A stretch of DNA of 64,000 bases from CAILHX01 sp964511385 (lineage in GTDB: Bacteria > Pseudomonadota > Gammaproteobacteria > Burkholderiales > Methylophilaceae): contig CAZEFE010000002.1 in assembly GCA_964511385.1 (NCBI GenBank), forward strand, positions 1-64,000. The letters run 5' to 3'. The notes under the pieces are model-generated. The model was not told where the DNA came from, searched no databases, and saw only the letters and a program-made list of their open reading frames with translations. Position 1 is the stretch's first letter. Each line of letters begins with the position of its first letter. A program made the translations under genes and the position numbers. This document shows, in pieces, positions 10,350-18,764 of this stretch.

Positions 10350-10622
10350 TTAATGGTCAATGTTAAAACTGTCGTCCGGCGCTATGGCCTTGATGCTCAA
10401 GGCGTGCACACGGGAGGGAATCAGGTCGCCAACGGCTTCATATACCAAGCGGTGCCGAATTATCGTTGATTTTCCGCTGAAATGCGAACTTTCGATGGTG
10501 ATGGAATAGTGTCCGCCACCGCCGCTTCCCGCATGTCCGGCATGTGCTGCGCTATTGTCCTGGATTTCCAGCCGGGTGGGAGACAATGCCGTCAATCGCT
10601 GGCGTAATGCATCTACGCTCAT
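10350..10622 (-). CDS. BolA family protein
   Basis: 90 aa. A class II KH-like fold is suggested by the stretch GGHYSITIESSHFSGKSTIIRH and the C-terminal IPSRVHALSIKAIAPD, which match BolA. BolA proteins bind monothiol glutaredoxins through an Fe-S cluster, or act as regulators of morphology and stress genes. A Gly/His-rich insert (AHAGHAGSGGGGHY) precedes the core. It overlaps the yciI stop by 4 bases and lies 10 bases from the parvulin start, so it is an operon member. Confidence 0.9.
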   Translation of the reverse strand: MSVDALRQRLTALSPTRLEIQDNSAAHAGHAGSGGGGHYSITIESSHFSGKSTIIRHRLVYEAVGDLIPSRVHALSIKAIAPDDSFNIDH

Positions 10623-10918
10623 GGCAGCGTTTTGCGGAACGGTTTGACCGTGACTTGGCCGTACACGCCATTCACTGCAAACGGGTCAGCCTGTGCCCAG
10701 GCCTGGGCTTGTTCCAGCGATTCGAACTCCGCCACGATCAGGCTGCCGGAATACCCCGCCGGGCCTGGGTCGGCGCTGTCGATTGCCGGGAAAGGGCCGG
10801 CGAGTAATAAGCGGCCTTCGGCTTGTAACGCCTGCAGGCGCGCCAGGTGGGGCGGGCGGTTGGCCAGGCGCTGGTCCAGGCTGTTGGGAACGTCTTCGGC
10901 GATAATGGCGTAAAGCAT
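10619..10918 (-). CDS. YciI family protein
   Basis: 99 aa, a dimeric alpha-beta barrel (ferredoxin-like) protein. It shows MLYAIIAEDVPNSLDQR, the HLARLQALQAEGRLLLAGP segment with the conserved His of the putative active site, and a C-terminal DPFAVNGVYGQVTVKPF. Biochemical function of YciI proteins is not settled. It overlaps bolA by 4 bases (ATGA) and follows yciB by 19 bases, the same neighbour order seen in other betaproteobacteria. Confidence 0.93.
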   Translation of the reverse strand: MLYAIIAEDVPNSLDQRLANRPPHLARLQALQAEGRLLLAGPFPAIDSADPGPAGYSGSLIVAEFESLEQAQAWAQADPFAVNGVYGQVTVKPFRKTLP

Positions 10919-10937
10919 GATCTAGGGCCTGTTCACA

Positions 10938-11468
10938 TTAGTCTTTGTGGATAAAGCGGGAAAGGTAAAAGCTTTGGGCAACAATGAACAAAAACATCAG
11001 GCCGGTGGTGCCGAACAGCTTGAAATTCACCCAGGCTGAAGTGTCGAAGCGATAGGCGACATACAGGTTGAGCAGGCCCAGGACGGCGAAAAACACGGCC
11101 CAGGCGTGGTTCAGGGTGCGCCAGACCGGGTCGGGAAGCGTCACCTGCTCTTGCATGATGTTGCGGATGAAATTCTTATTCCAGAAGATTTCAGCAGAAA
11201 ACAGGACTGCCGCAAACAGCCAGTAAAGTACGCTGGGCTTCCATTTGATGAAGGTTTCGTCGTGCAGCAGCAACGTTGCCCCGCCAAAGACCACGATGAT
11301 GACGCCACTGGCGATCAGCATGCCGTCGACTTTTCCATGCCGGTATTTCACCCAGGCGATTTGCGCCAACGTGGCGACAATCGCGGCGACAGTGGCGGCA
11401 TAGATGCCCAGCGACTTGAATACGATAAAAAACAGAATGACGGGAAACAGGTCGAACAGTAATTTCAT
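10938..11468 (-). CDS. yciB: YciB/IspZ inner-membrane septation protein A
   Basis: 176 aa with about five membrane segments and the family signatures FDLFPVILFFIVFK at the N-terminus, FIKWKPSVLYW in the middle and WVNFKLFGTTGLMFLF near the C-terminus. IspZ/YciB interacts with divisome and elongasome proteins and affects envelope integrity. It is the first gene of the minus-strand operon yciB-yciI-bolA-parvulin and is divergent from the PHP-domain gene, so the ~80-base interval must hold both promoters. No clear Shine-Dalgarno is visible. Confidence 0.95.
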   Translation of the reverse strand: MKLLFDLFPVILFFIVFKSLGIYAATVAAIVATLAQIAWVKYRHGKVDGMLIASGVIIVVFGGATLLLHDETFIKWKPSVLYWLFAAVLFSAEIFWNKNFIRNIMQEQVTLPDPVWRTLNHAWAVFFAVLGLLNLYVAYRFDTSAWVNFKLFGTTGLMFLFIVAQSFYLSRFIHKD

Positions 11469-11510
11469 GGGGGATTTGGTCTTGCCGTGGTTTCGGTCAG
11501 GTCGCCATTT

Positions 11511-11519
11511 TGCTATGAT
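11511..11519 (+). promoter_or_regulatory. Putative extended -10 promoter for the PHP-domain operon
   Basis: TGCTATGAT at 11511-11519 fits an extended -10 (TGnTATAAT-like). The -35 is weak (TTCGGT at 11492-11497, 16-base spacer). The predicted start near 11526 lies between the TTG at 11525 and the ATG at 11549, supporting translation from the ATG. Confidence 0.4.
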
Positions 11520-11548
11520 TCGCCTTGCTTCTCAAGCGTACCTTTCTC

Positions 11549-12406
11549 ATGCCCCCCCATATTGACCTCCATTGCCACTCCACCGTATCCGATGGCCTGC
11601 TGACGCCATCAGATTTGGTGAGCCATGCCTTCAGCCAGGGGGTAGAGGTGCTGTCGCTGACCGATCATGACGATGTTGCCGGGCTGGCAGAAGCCTCCGC
11701 CAGGGCAAAGCAGTTGGGCATGCGGTTTGTGACCGGGGTGGAAATATCGGTGAGTTGGAACCGGCGTACCCTGCATGTGGTTGGCCTGAAAATTTCTCCC
11801 GATTACGAACCGCTGCTGACCGGGCTGGCGGGTATCCGTGCCAGCCGGCATACCCGTGCACAAGGCATGGCGGATTCCTTGAGCAAGATCGGTATCGGCG
11901 GCAGCCTGGACGGTGCCTACAAGTACACTCGACGCGACGGCATTATCAGCCGCACGCATTTTGCCCGCTTCCTGGTGGAAAAAGGGTATGCCAAGGACAC
12001 CAGGAGCGTGTTCAAGAAATACCTGGTGAAAGGCAAACCGGGCTATTTCGAGCACCGGTGGGCCAGCCTGGAAGACGCCATGGGCTGGATTGCCGGTAGC
12101 GGTGGCATTGCGGTGCTGGCGCATCCGGGCCGTTATGATCTGGGGCGTACCAATATGCTCAAACTGCTGCACGAGTTTCGTGAACTGGGCGGTGCCGCGA
12201 TTGAAGTGGTGACTGGCAGCCACACCAAAGACCAGTACCAGGAATTCGCCAAACTGGCGCACCAGTTCGATTTGCTGGCCTCCAAGGGCTCGGATTACCA
12301 CGGGCCGGGGCATGCCTACATTGAAATGGGTCGGTTGCCGGACCTGCCATCCATTTGCAAGCCGGTGTGGCAGGGCTGGCCGGAAATGAGTCTGGATACC
12401 CCTTAA
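11549..12406 (+). CDS. PHP-domain phosphoesterase (RNase AM/YciV-like)
   Basis: 285 aa. Residues 1-70 hold the PHP metal-binding motifs IDLHCHSTVSDG, LTDHDDVAG and the acidic GVEISV. LAHPGRYDL and a C-terminal SDYHGPGH supply the remaining metal ligands. Members hydrolyse 3',5'-nucleotide bisphosphates and trim RNA 5' ends in E. coli. ATG 11549 is favoured over TTG 11525 because it begins right before the conserved domain and the likely promoter overlaps the TTG. It is the first gene of a run ending with rluB; the next start lies 2 bases after its stop. Confidence 0.92.
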   Translation: MPPHIDLHCHSTVSDGLLTPSDLVSHAFSQGVEVLSLTDHDDVAGLAEASARAKQLGMRFVTGVEISVSWNRRTLHVVGLKISPDYEPLLTGLAGIRASRHTRAQGMADSLSKIGIGGSLDGAYKYTRRDGIISRTHFARFLVEKGYAKDTRSVFKKYLVKGKPGYFEHRWASLEDAMGWIAGSGGIAVLAHPGRYDLGRTNMLKLLHEFRELGGAAIEVVTGSHTKDQYQEFAKLAHQFDLLASKGSDYHGPGHAYIEMGRLPDLPSICKPVWQGWPEMSLDTP

Positions 12407-12408
12407 AG

Positions 12409-13041
12409 ATGTCGCAATATTTTTCGATACATCCGCAGAATCCCCAGCCACGCCTGATCCATCAGGCGGTGGAAATTGTGCGCGGTGGCGGCGTGATCGC
12501 TTATCCCACCGACTCCTGCTACGCGCTGGGATGCCATCTGGGGGATAAGGCGGCGCAAGAGCGCATCCGCGCCATCCGTGGTGTGGACGAGCACCACCAT
12601 TTCACGTTGGTATGCCGCAACCTGACTGAGATCGCCACCTATGCCAAGGTCAACAACAGCCAGTTCCGCCTGCTGAAAGCCAATACGCCGGGCAGTTACA
12701 CATTTGTTCTGGAGGCGACCCGTGAACTGCCGCGTCGCTTGCAGCATCCCAAGCGCTCGACCATCGGGCTGCGTGTACCCGAGCACGCGGTGACACAAGC
12801 CTTGCTGCAGGAACTGGACGAGCCGTTGTTGAGCATGACGCTGACCTTGCCGGGTGACGATGAACCGCTCAACCAGGCTTGGGAAATCCGCGAGCGACTG
12901 GAGCATCAGGTCGATTTGGTGGTTGATGCCGGCGCCTGCAGCATGGAAATGACCACGGTGATTGATTTGACCTCGGATGCGCCCAGGTTGGTGCGTCAAG
13001 GAAAGGGCGATATTGCCCCATTTGGATTGGAGAACCCATGA
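12409..13041 (+). CDS. L-threonylcarbamoyladenylate synthase family protein (Sua5/YciO/YrdC)
   Basis: 210 aa. The YrdC fold is shown by GGGVIAYPTDSCYALGC near residues 25-40, KRSTIGLRVPEH and the C-terminal TTVIDLTSDAPRLVRQGKGD. The YciO branch resembles the enzyme making threonylcarbamoyl-AMP for tRNA t6A. Its activity is less certain than that of TsaC. ATG 12409 begins 2 bases after the PHP stop. The last 4 bases overlap the M50 protease start (ATGA). Confidence 0.9.
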   Translation: MSQYFSIHPQNPQPRLIHQAVEIVRGGGVIAYPTDSCYALGCHLGDKAAQERIRAIRGVDEHHHFTLVCRNLTEIATYAKVNNSQFRLLKANTPGSYTFVLEATRELPRRLQHPKRSTIGLRVPEHAVTQALLQELDEPLLSMTLTLPGDDEPLNQAWEIRERLEHQVDLVVDAGACSMEMTTVIDLTSDAPRLVRQGKGDIAPFGLENP

Positions 13042-13703
13042 CCCTGTTTCAACTGCTGGACATGATGAGCGACCTGAGCGCAGTGCAGCGCGTGGTGATT
13101 TATGCGTTGCCGGTTATTTTTGCCATTACCGTGCATGAGGTGGCGCACGGCTACGCAGCCAAGCATTTTGGCGATATGACGGCCTATCAGCAAGGCCGCA
13201 TCAGCCTGAATCCGGCACGCCACATCGACCCGGTCGGCACGCTGCTGATTCCGGTGATCACCTTGCTGGTGGGCGGCATCCTGTTTGGCTGGGCCAAACC
13301 GGTGCCGGTGAATTTTGGCCGTTTGCGCCATCCCAAGCGCGACATGCTGTGGGTGGCGGCGGCTGGCCCGGGCGCCAATCTGTTCATGGCCGTGCTGTGG
13401 GCGCTGGCAATCAAGTTTTCTCCCGCATTGCCGGAGTTCGGCGCCATGCCGCTGGCATTCATGGGCGCGGCGGGGGTGTTCATTAACGTGGTGCTGATGG
13501 TGCTCAATCTGCTGCCGCTGCCGCCGCTGGACGGCGGGCGCATCGCGGTGAGCCTGTTGCCGCACAAGCTGGCATGGCAATTTGCCAAAATTGAGCCATA
13601 TGGCTTTATCATTCTGCTTGTACTCATGTTCACTCATGTATTGGGCGCTGTACTGTGGCCTGTTATTTCAGTGGTCATGCAACTGATTTCAACCATAATC
13701 TAA
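13038..13703 (+). CDS. Site-2-type membrane metalloprotease (M50 family)
   Basis: 221 aa, five to six hydrophobic segments. The zinc motif is HEVAH at residues 33-37 (VHEVAHGYAA) and the third ligand is in LPPLDGGR (D165). It lacks the PDZ domains of RseP and belongs to the small S2P subgroup. Substrates are unknown. It sits in the operon between the YciO-like gene (4-base overlap) and trpS (23-base gap). Confidence 0.93.
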   Translation: MTLFQLLDMMSDLSAVQRVVIYALPVIFAITVHEVAHGYAAKHFGDMTAYQQGRISLNPARHIDPVGTLLIPVITLLVGGILFGWAKPVPVNFGRLRHPKRDMLWVAAAGPGANLFMAVLWALAIKFSPALPEFGAMPLAFMGAAGVFINVVLMVLNLLPLPPLDGGRIAVSLLPHKLAWQFAKIEPYGFIILLVLMFTHVLGAVLWPVISVVMQLISTII

Positions 13704-13726
13704 AAAACTCTAGGACTTTCATCATC

Positions 13727-14929
13727 ATGGCGGTTGATCGCGTTTTATCGGGCATGCGCCCTACGGGGAATCTGCATCTTGGGCATTACCACGGGGTGCT
13801 CAAGAACTGGCTCAAATTGCAGCACGAGCATGAATGCATGTTTTTTGTGGCGGACTGGCATGCCCTGACCACGCACTACGACACCCCGGAAATCATCGAG
13901 GAAAATGTCTGGGAAATGGTGATCGACTGGCTGGCTGCGGGCGTGGACCCGGCCAATGCCACCATTTTCATCCAGTCGCGCGTGCCGGAGCATGCCGAGC
14001 TGTTTACCCTGCTTTCGATGATGACCCCGCTGGGGTGGCTGGAGCGCGTGCCGACTTACAAGGACCAGCAGGAGAAGCTGTCCAGCAAGGATCTTTCCAC
14101 CTATGGCTTCCTCGGCTATCCGCTGTTGATGAGTTCGGACATTCTGATCTACCGGGCCACCCAGGTGCCGGTGGGCGAGGACCAGATTCCCCACCTCGAA
14201 TTCACGCGCGAAATCGCGCGCCGCTTCAACCACATGTATGGGCGCGAGCCGGGCTTCGAGGAAAAGGCCGAGGCCGCGATCAAGAAACTGGGCAACAGGA
14301 AGGGTGCGTTGTACGAGGAATTGCGCACACGCTACCAGGAAAGCGGCGACGATGAAGCTTTGCAATCGGCTCAGGCGCTGATAGAAGAGCAACAAGGTCT
14401 GAGCCTGGGCGACCGCGAACGCCTGTTGGGCTTTCTCGAAGGCGGCGGCAAGATCATCCTGGTCGAGCCGGAAGCCAAACTGACCCCCGCTTCCAGGATG
14501 CCGGGGCTGGACGGACAGAAAATGTCCAAGTCCTACAACAATGTCATTTCTCTGCGCGAGGAACCGGACGCCGTGGCCAGGAAAATCAAGACCATGCCCA
14601 CCGATCCGGCGCGCATCCGCCGCACCGATCCGGGCGACCCGGCCAAGTGCCCGGTATGGCAGTTGCACGAGGTTTATTCCAGCGACAGCACCAAGGATTG
14701 GGTGAAAACCGGCTGCAAGGGTGCCAGTATCGGCTGCATCGAGTGCAAGCAGCCTGTGATCGAAGCGGTGCTGGCCGAGCTGAAACCCATCCAGGAACGC
14801 GCCGCGCAGTACGCGGAAGACCCGACGCTGGTGAAGAATATCGTGGCCGACGGCTGCGAAAAAGCCCGCAAGCTGGCACGCGAAACCATGCGTGAAGTAC
14901 GTGAAGTCATGGGGCTCAGCTACTCGTGA
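13727..14929 (+). CDS. trpS: Tryptophanyl-tRNA synthetase
   Basis: 400 aa, slightly longer than E. coli TrpS, as usual in betaproteobacteria. Class I motifs are LHLGHYHG (residues 16-23, HIGH box) and DGQKMSKS (KMSKS loop) near 265. A Cys-containing segment, GCKGASIGCIECKQP, lies near residue 330. It charges tRNA-Trp with tryptophan in the cytoplasm. ATG 13727 starts just before the conserved VLSGMRPTG; an upstream in-frame ATG at 13655 lies inside the protease gene and is unlikely. The stop overlaps the scpA GTG start. Confidence 0.96.
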   Translation: MAVDRVLSGMRPTGNLHLGHYHGVLKNWLKLQHEHECMFFVADWHALTTHYDTPEIIEENVWEMVIDWLAAGVDPANATIFIQSRVPEHAELFTLLSMMTPLGWLERVPTYKDQQEKLSSKDLSTYGFLGYPLLMSSDILIYRATQVPVGEDQIPHLEFTREIARRFNHMYGREPGFEEKAEAAIKKLGNRKGALYEELRTRYQESGDDEALQSAQALIEEQQGLSLGDRERLLGFLEGGGKIILVEPEAKLTPASRMPGLDGQKMSKSYNNVISLREEPDAVARKIKTMPTDPARIRRTDPGDPAKCPVWQLHEVYSSDSTKDWVKTGCKGASIGCIECKQPVIEAVLAELKPIQERAAQYAEDPTLVKNIVADGCEKARKLARETMREVREVMGLSYS

Positions 14930-15708
14930 TCGAGTCGCCCATCAGTGCCCGCCTGCATGGGGAGCCACTGGCGGATTTGCCGCAGGATCTGTACATCCCG
15001 CCGGATGCGCTGGAAGTGTATCTGGAGGCGTTTGAAGGCCCGCTCGACCTGTTGTTGTACCTGATCCGCAAGCACAACCTGGATATTCTCGATATCCCGA
15101 TGGCTGACCTGACGCGGCAGTACATGACGTACGTGGAAAAAATGCGGGCAGCCAAGCTGGAACTGGCGGCGGACTATTTGCTGATGTCCGCCATGCTGAT
15201 CGAGATCAAGTCGCGCATGCTGCTGCCCAGGCCGGTGGAAATCGAGCAGGAAGAAGACCCGCGTGCCGAACTGGTGCGGCGCCTGCTGGAATATGAAGCG
15301 ATGAAGCTGGCGGCGCAGAAGATAGATGCGCTGCCGCAGGTAGGGCGTGAGCTGTGGGTTGCCAAAGCCTGTTTTGAACGCACGCTACAGGAGGCGCAGC
15401 CGGGCGTGGAGATGGAAGATTTAATGGCGGCCTGGCGCAGCGTGCTGGAGCGCGCCAGGAATTACACGCATCACCGCATCAGCCGTGAACAACTGTCGGT
15501 GCGCGAGCATATGACGCTGATTTTACGGAAGCTGCAGGAGTCGCCGCTGCTGGAATTTAGCATGCTGTTTGAGGTGCAGGAAGGCGTGGCGAAAATGGTG
15601 GCGTATTTCCTGGCCTTGCTGGAACTGACGCGGGAAGGCATGGTGCGCATGATGCAGCAGGCGGCCTACGCGCCGATTCACATCCAGGCTAACGATGTGT
15701 TGAACTGA
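14926..15708 (+). CDS. scpA: Segregation and condensation protein A
   Basis: 260 aa. The kleisin subunit of the SMC-ScpAB condensin-like complex. The signature FEGPLDLLLYLIRKHNLDIL lies near residues 35-55, with ADYLLMSAMLIEIKSRMLLP near 85. It uses a GTG start overlapping the trpS stop (GTGA), and is followed 2 bases after its stop by scpB. No smc gene is in the window. Confidence 0.95.
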   Translation: MIESPISARLHGEPLADLPQDLYIPPDALEVYLEAFEGPLDLLLYLIRKHNLDILDIPMADLTRQYMTYVEKMRAAKLELAADYLLMSAMLIEIKSRMLLPRPVEIEQEEDPRAELVRRLLEYEAMKLAAQKIDALPQVGRELWVAKACFERTLQEAQPGVEMEDLMAAWRSVLERARNYTHHRISREQLSVREHMTLILRKLQESPLLEFSMLFEVQEGVAKMVAYFLALLELTREGMVRMMQQAAYAPIHIQANDVLN

Positions 15709-15710
15709 GC

Positions 15711-16262
15711 ATGGAAGAACCCAACAACATCCAGCAGTTCAAGAACGTACTGGAAGCCGCGCTGCTCACCAGCGCCGAGCCGCTGACGCTGGATGACATG
15801 CTGCGCCTGTTTGACGGGCGCATGGAGCGTGCCACGCTACGCATGTTGCTGGACGAACTGCGTAGCGACTGGACGCCGCGCACTTTGCAACTGGTGCAGG
15901 TGGCCAGCGGCTGGCGCTTCCAGGCCAAAGCGGAGTACACCGAATTCCTGGCGCGGCTGGCGCCGGAAAAACCGCCGCGTTACTCGCGTGCAGTGATGGA
16001 AACGCTGGCGATCATTGCCTACAAGCAGCCGGTAACGCGCGGCGACATCGAAGAGATTCGCGGTGTGGCGGTGAACCAGAATATATTGCGCACGCTGGTG
16101 GAGCGCGGCTGGATCGATGTGGTCGGGCACCGGGATGTCCCCGGCCGGCCGGCGTTGCTGGCCACCACCAAGGCGTTCCTGGATGACCTTAACTTGCGGT
16201 CGTTGCAGGAATTGCCGCCCATCGAAAGTTTGCCGCAGCAGGAAATTGTGCTGGACGTTTAG
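15711..16262 (+). CDS. scpB: Segregation and condensation protein B
   Basis: 183 aa with two winged-helix domains: LEAALLTSAEPLTLDDM at the N-terminus and AVMETLAIIAYKQPVTRGDIE near residue 95, followed by RGWIDVVGHRDVPGRPALL. It dimerises and binds ScpA to control SMC-mediated chromosome organisation. It is in an operon with scpA. Confidence 0.96.
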   Translation: MEEPNNIQQFKNVLEAALLTSAEPLTLDDMLRLFDGRMERATLRMLLDELRSDWTPRTLQLVQVASGWRFQAKAEYTEFLARLAPEKPPRYSRAVMETLAIIAYKQPVTRGDIEEIRGVAVNQNILRTLVERGWIDVVGHRDVPGRPALLATTKAFLDDLNLRSLQELPPIESLPQQEIVLDV

Positions 16263-16308
16263 TTGGATATTTGAGGAGCGCTTCTGAAAAGAAGCCAGAG
16301 ATAAAGTT

Positions 16309-17301
16309 ATGGTTCGTCCATCGAAACCTGTTCGTCCCACTACCCCGTCGCGTGCCGCGCCGGGCGAACCGCAACGCTTGCAGAAAGTGCTGGCATTATC
16401 CGGCCTCGGCTCGCGCCGCGATATGGAGGCGTTGATCGAATCCGGCCGGGTGACGGTGAACGGTGTGGTTGCGACCCCTGGCACCAGCGTCACCGGCAAC
16501 GACGTGGTGCGCATAGACCACCGCCAGGTGCGGTTGCAGACCGAGCCGCAATTGCCTAGGGTGCTGCTGTACCACAAGCAGGAAGGCGAAATTGTCAGCC
16601 AGGACGACCCGGAAAAGCGCGCCAGCGTGTTCGACAAGTTGCCGCGCATCCGTGGCGCAAAATGGGTTTCCATCGGCCGGCTGGACATCAACACCAGCGG
16701 GCTGATGATCTTTACCACCTCCGGCGAACTGGCCAACCGCCTGATGCACCCGCGCTATGAAGTCGAGCGCGAATACGCGGTGCGGGTGATGGGCGAACTC
16801 AGCGACGAACAGATGCTGCTGCTGAAAAACGGCGTCGAACTGGAAGACGGCATTGCCAACTTCGACGTGATCCAGGATAAAGGCGGCGAAGGCGCCAACC
16901 ACTGGTATCAGGTGGTTCTGCGCGAAGGCCGCAACCGCGAGGTGCGCCGCCTGTTCGAAGCCGTGCATTTGATGGTGAGCCGTTTGATGCGGGTGCGTTT
17001 CGGGCCGATCAGCCTGCCGTCGCGCCTGAAGCGCGGGCAGATGCTGGCGCTGCAGGACAAGGAGGTACGGCAGTTGCTGGAGTGGGCGGAACTGGAGGCG
17101 GCCAAGGCGCCGCAGCGCCAGATGACCGCCCGCGAGAAAGAGCAGGCGGGCCGCACGTTCAGGCCAAAATCCAAAACAATAGCGCCCAAATCCAGGCCCG
17201 AGGAAACCCCGCCCAAACCGAAGCGCAAACCCGGCTGGGCCAAGGCGCACAACCCCGCGACGCAGCAGCGGCGCAGCGACAGGAATAGAGGTCGAGGTTA
17301 A
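16309..17301 (+). CDS. rluB: 23S rRNA pseudouridine synthase (RluB, RsuA family)
   Basis: 330 aa. An S4 RNA-binding domain (LQKVLALSGLGSRRDMEALI) at about residues 25-70 is followed by the RsuA/RluB catalytic domain with the catalytic Asp in GRLDINTSGLMIFT and the motif LREGRNREVRRLFEA. It likely isomerises U2605 of 23S rRNA. The C-terminal ~60 residues are Lys/Arg/Pro-rich and disordered, as usual for RluB. Assignment to RluB rather than RluE/RluF rests on the S4 domain, the basic tail and the scpA-scpB neighbours. A small GCTTCT-GAAA-AGAAGC hairpin lies upstream. Confidence 0.93.
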   Translation: MVRPSKPVRPTTPSRAAPGEPQRLQKVLALSGLGSRRDMEALIESGRVTVNGVVATPGTSVTGNDVVRIDHRQVRLQTEPQLPRVLLYHKQEGEIVSQDDPEKRASVFDKLPRIRGAKWVSIGRLDINTSGLMIFTTSGELANRLMHPRYEVEREYAVRVMGELSDEQMLLLKNGVELEDGIANFDVIQDKGGEGANHWYQVVLREGRNREVRRLFEAVHLMVSRLMRVRFGPISLPSRLKRGQMLALQDKEVRQLLEWAELEAAKAPQRQMTAREKEQAGRTFRPKSKTIAPKSRPEETPPKPKRKPGWAKAHNPATQQRRSDRNRGRG

Positions 17302-17308
17302 GAATCAT

Positions 17309-17376
17309 CCACGGATAAACACAGATAAACACGAATGTGCTCGGTTTTATCTGCGTTCATCCGTGTTTATCCGTGG
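17309..17376. repeat. Imperfect inverted repeat between rluB and rlmD
   Basis: CCACGGATAAACACAGAT (from 17309) is mirrored by ATCCGTGTTTATCCGTGG (ending 17376). About 23 bp pair with three mismatches around a ~22-base loop. The arms themselves contain the direct repeat ATAAACACxGAT. It fills almost the whole intergenic interval and could form a strong hairpin in either strand, acting as a terminator-like or REP-like element. Confidence 0.75.
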
Positions 17377-17392
17377 TTAATAAGGTTTTGAA

Positions 17393-18700
17393 ATGTTTTC
17401 CGAAATTGTCACCATAGAATCCCTGGATCACGAAGGGCGCGGCGTCACCCATGTAGATGGCAAGGCCATTTTCATCGAAGGTGCACTGCCCGGCGAGTCC
17501 GTCACGTACTCCAGCTACCGCAGGAAACCTTCCTACGAATTCGCCAGGCTGGATCGGCTGGTCAAGGAGTCCTCCAGCCGGGTCAAGCCGCAATGTCCGC
17601 ATTTCGGCAAGTGCGGCGGCTGCGCCATGCAACATTTCGACGCGACGGCGCAAGTGGCCGCCAAGCAGCGCATCCTGGAAGACGCGCTGTGGCATATCGG
17701 CAAGGTCAAGCCGGAATCCATGTTGCCGCCGATTTACGGCCCGAGCTGGGGCTACCGCCATAAAGCCAGGCTGCGCGCCCGGTATGTGGCAGGCAAGGGG
17801 CGGGTGCTGGTGGGTTTCGGCGAAAAAAGCTCCAGCTATGTGGCGGATATGGATAGCTGCGAAGTGCTGCCACCGGCAATTTCGGCGCTGATTGTGCCGT
17901 TGCAGGAACTGATAGGCCAGCTTTCGATTCGCGACCGGCTGCCGCAAATCGAAGTGGCGGTCGGCGAGCAGGTGGCGGTGTTGGTGCTGCGCGTGCTGGA
18001 GCCGCCCTCTGCCAATGATGAAACCCTGCTGCGCGCATTTGCCGACCTGCACCGGATACAGTTCTGGCTGCAACCCAAAGGCCCGGAAACCGCCACGCCG
18101 TTTCACCCGCTGGATGCCCCGGCACTCTCATATTCGCTGCCGGAATACGGCCTGACTTACCCGTTCATGCCGACCGAATTTACCCAGGTCAACCCGTACA
18201 TCAACCGCGTGCTGATTCGCCGCGCCATGCGCCTGCTGGATGCGAAACCCGGCGAACAGATTGCCGATTTCTTCTGCGGCCTGGGCAACTTCACCCTGCC
18301 TATTGCCCGCAGCGGCGCGCAGGTGCTGGGGATGGAGGGTTCGGCGGCGCTGGTCAGGCGCGCACTGCAAGGCGCGGAACATAACGGCCTGCAAGCTGCC
18401 ACCCGGTTCCAGGAAGCCAACCTGTTCGAGATGGATGCCGATAAACTGCGTCAGTTGGGACGCTGCGATAAATGGCTGGTAGACCCGCCGCGCGATGGCG
18501 CGATTGAGTTGCTGAAAGCGATTGAAGGCGATACTGCCCCCAACCGCATCGTCTACGTGTCATGCAATCCATCCACCCTGGCGCGCGATGCCGAAGTGCT
18601 GGTGCACGTCAAAGGCTACCGCATGGTCGCTGCCGGCGCAGTCAACATGTTTCCGCATACCGCGCATGTGGAATCCATAGCAGTGTTTGAAAAGGTTTAA
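17393..18700 (+). CDS. rlmD: 23S rRNA (uracil1939-C5)-methyltransferase
   Basis: 435 aa. A TRAM domain at residues 1-60 is followed by the Fe-S cluster cysteines C68, C74, C77 (CPHFGKCGGC) and a fourth, C156, near ADMDSCEVLP. A Rossmann methyltransferase domain follows with ADFFCGLGNFTLPIA (SAM), DPPRDG and the catalytic Cys in YVSCNPSTLARD. It methylates U1939 of 23S rRNA using SAM. It is separated from rluB by the inverted repeat, so it may be independently transcribed. Confidence 0.95.
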   Translation: MFSEIVTIESLDHEGRGVTHVDGKAIFIEGALPGESVTYSSYRRKPSYEFARLDRLVKESSSRVKPQCPHFGKCGGCAMQHFDATAQVAAKQRILEDALWHIGKVKPESMLPPIYGPSWGYRHKARLRARYVAGKGRVLVGFGEKSSSYVADMDSCEVLPPAISALIVPLQELIGQLSIRDRLPQIEVAVGEQVAVLVLRVLEPPSANDETLLRAFADLHRIQFWLQPKGPETATPFHPLDAPALSYSLPEYGLTYPFMPTEFTQVNPYINRVLIRRAMRLLDAKPGEQIADFFCGLGNFTLPIARSGAQVLGMEGSAALVRRALQGAEHNGLQAATRFQEANLFEMDADKLRQLGRCDKWLVDPPRDGAIELLKAIEGDTAPNRIVYVSCNPSTLARDAEVLVHVKGYRMVAAGAVNMFPHTAHVESIAVFEKV

Positions 18701-18764
18701 CGCTACAATCGTATCGGCAGCAAAACAGCTCAAAGAACCATTCAAAACGCTTAAGGAGATCAGC

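Noticed and set aside
16279..16294. GCTTCT-GAAA-AGAAGC hairpin before rluB as a remnant of the 143-bp element
   Set aside because: Only 6-8 bases resemble the element ends; match is too short to claim relation.
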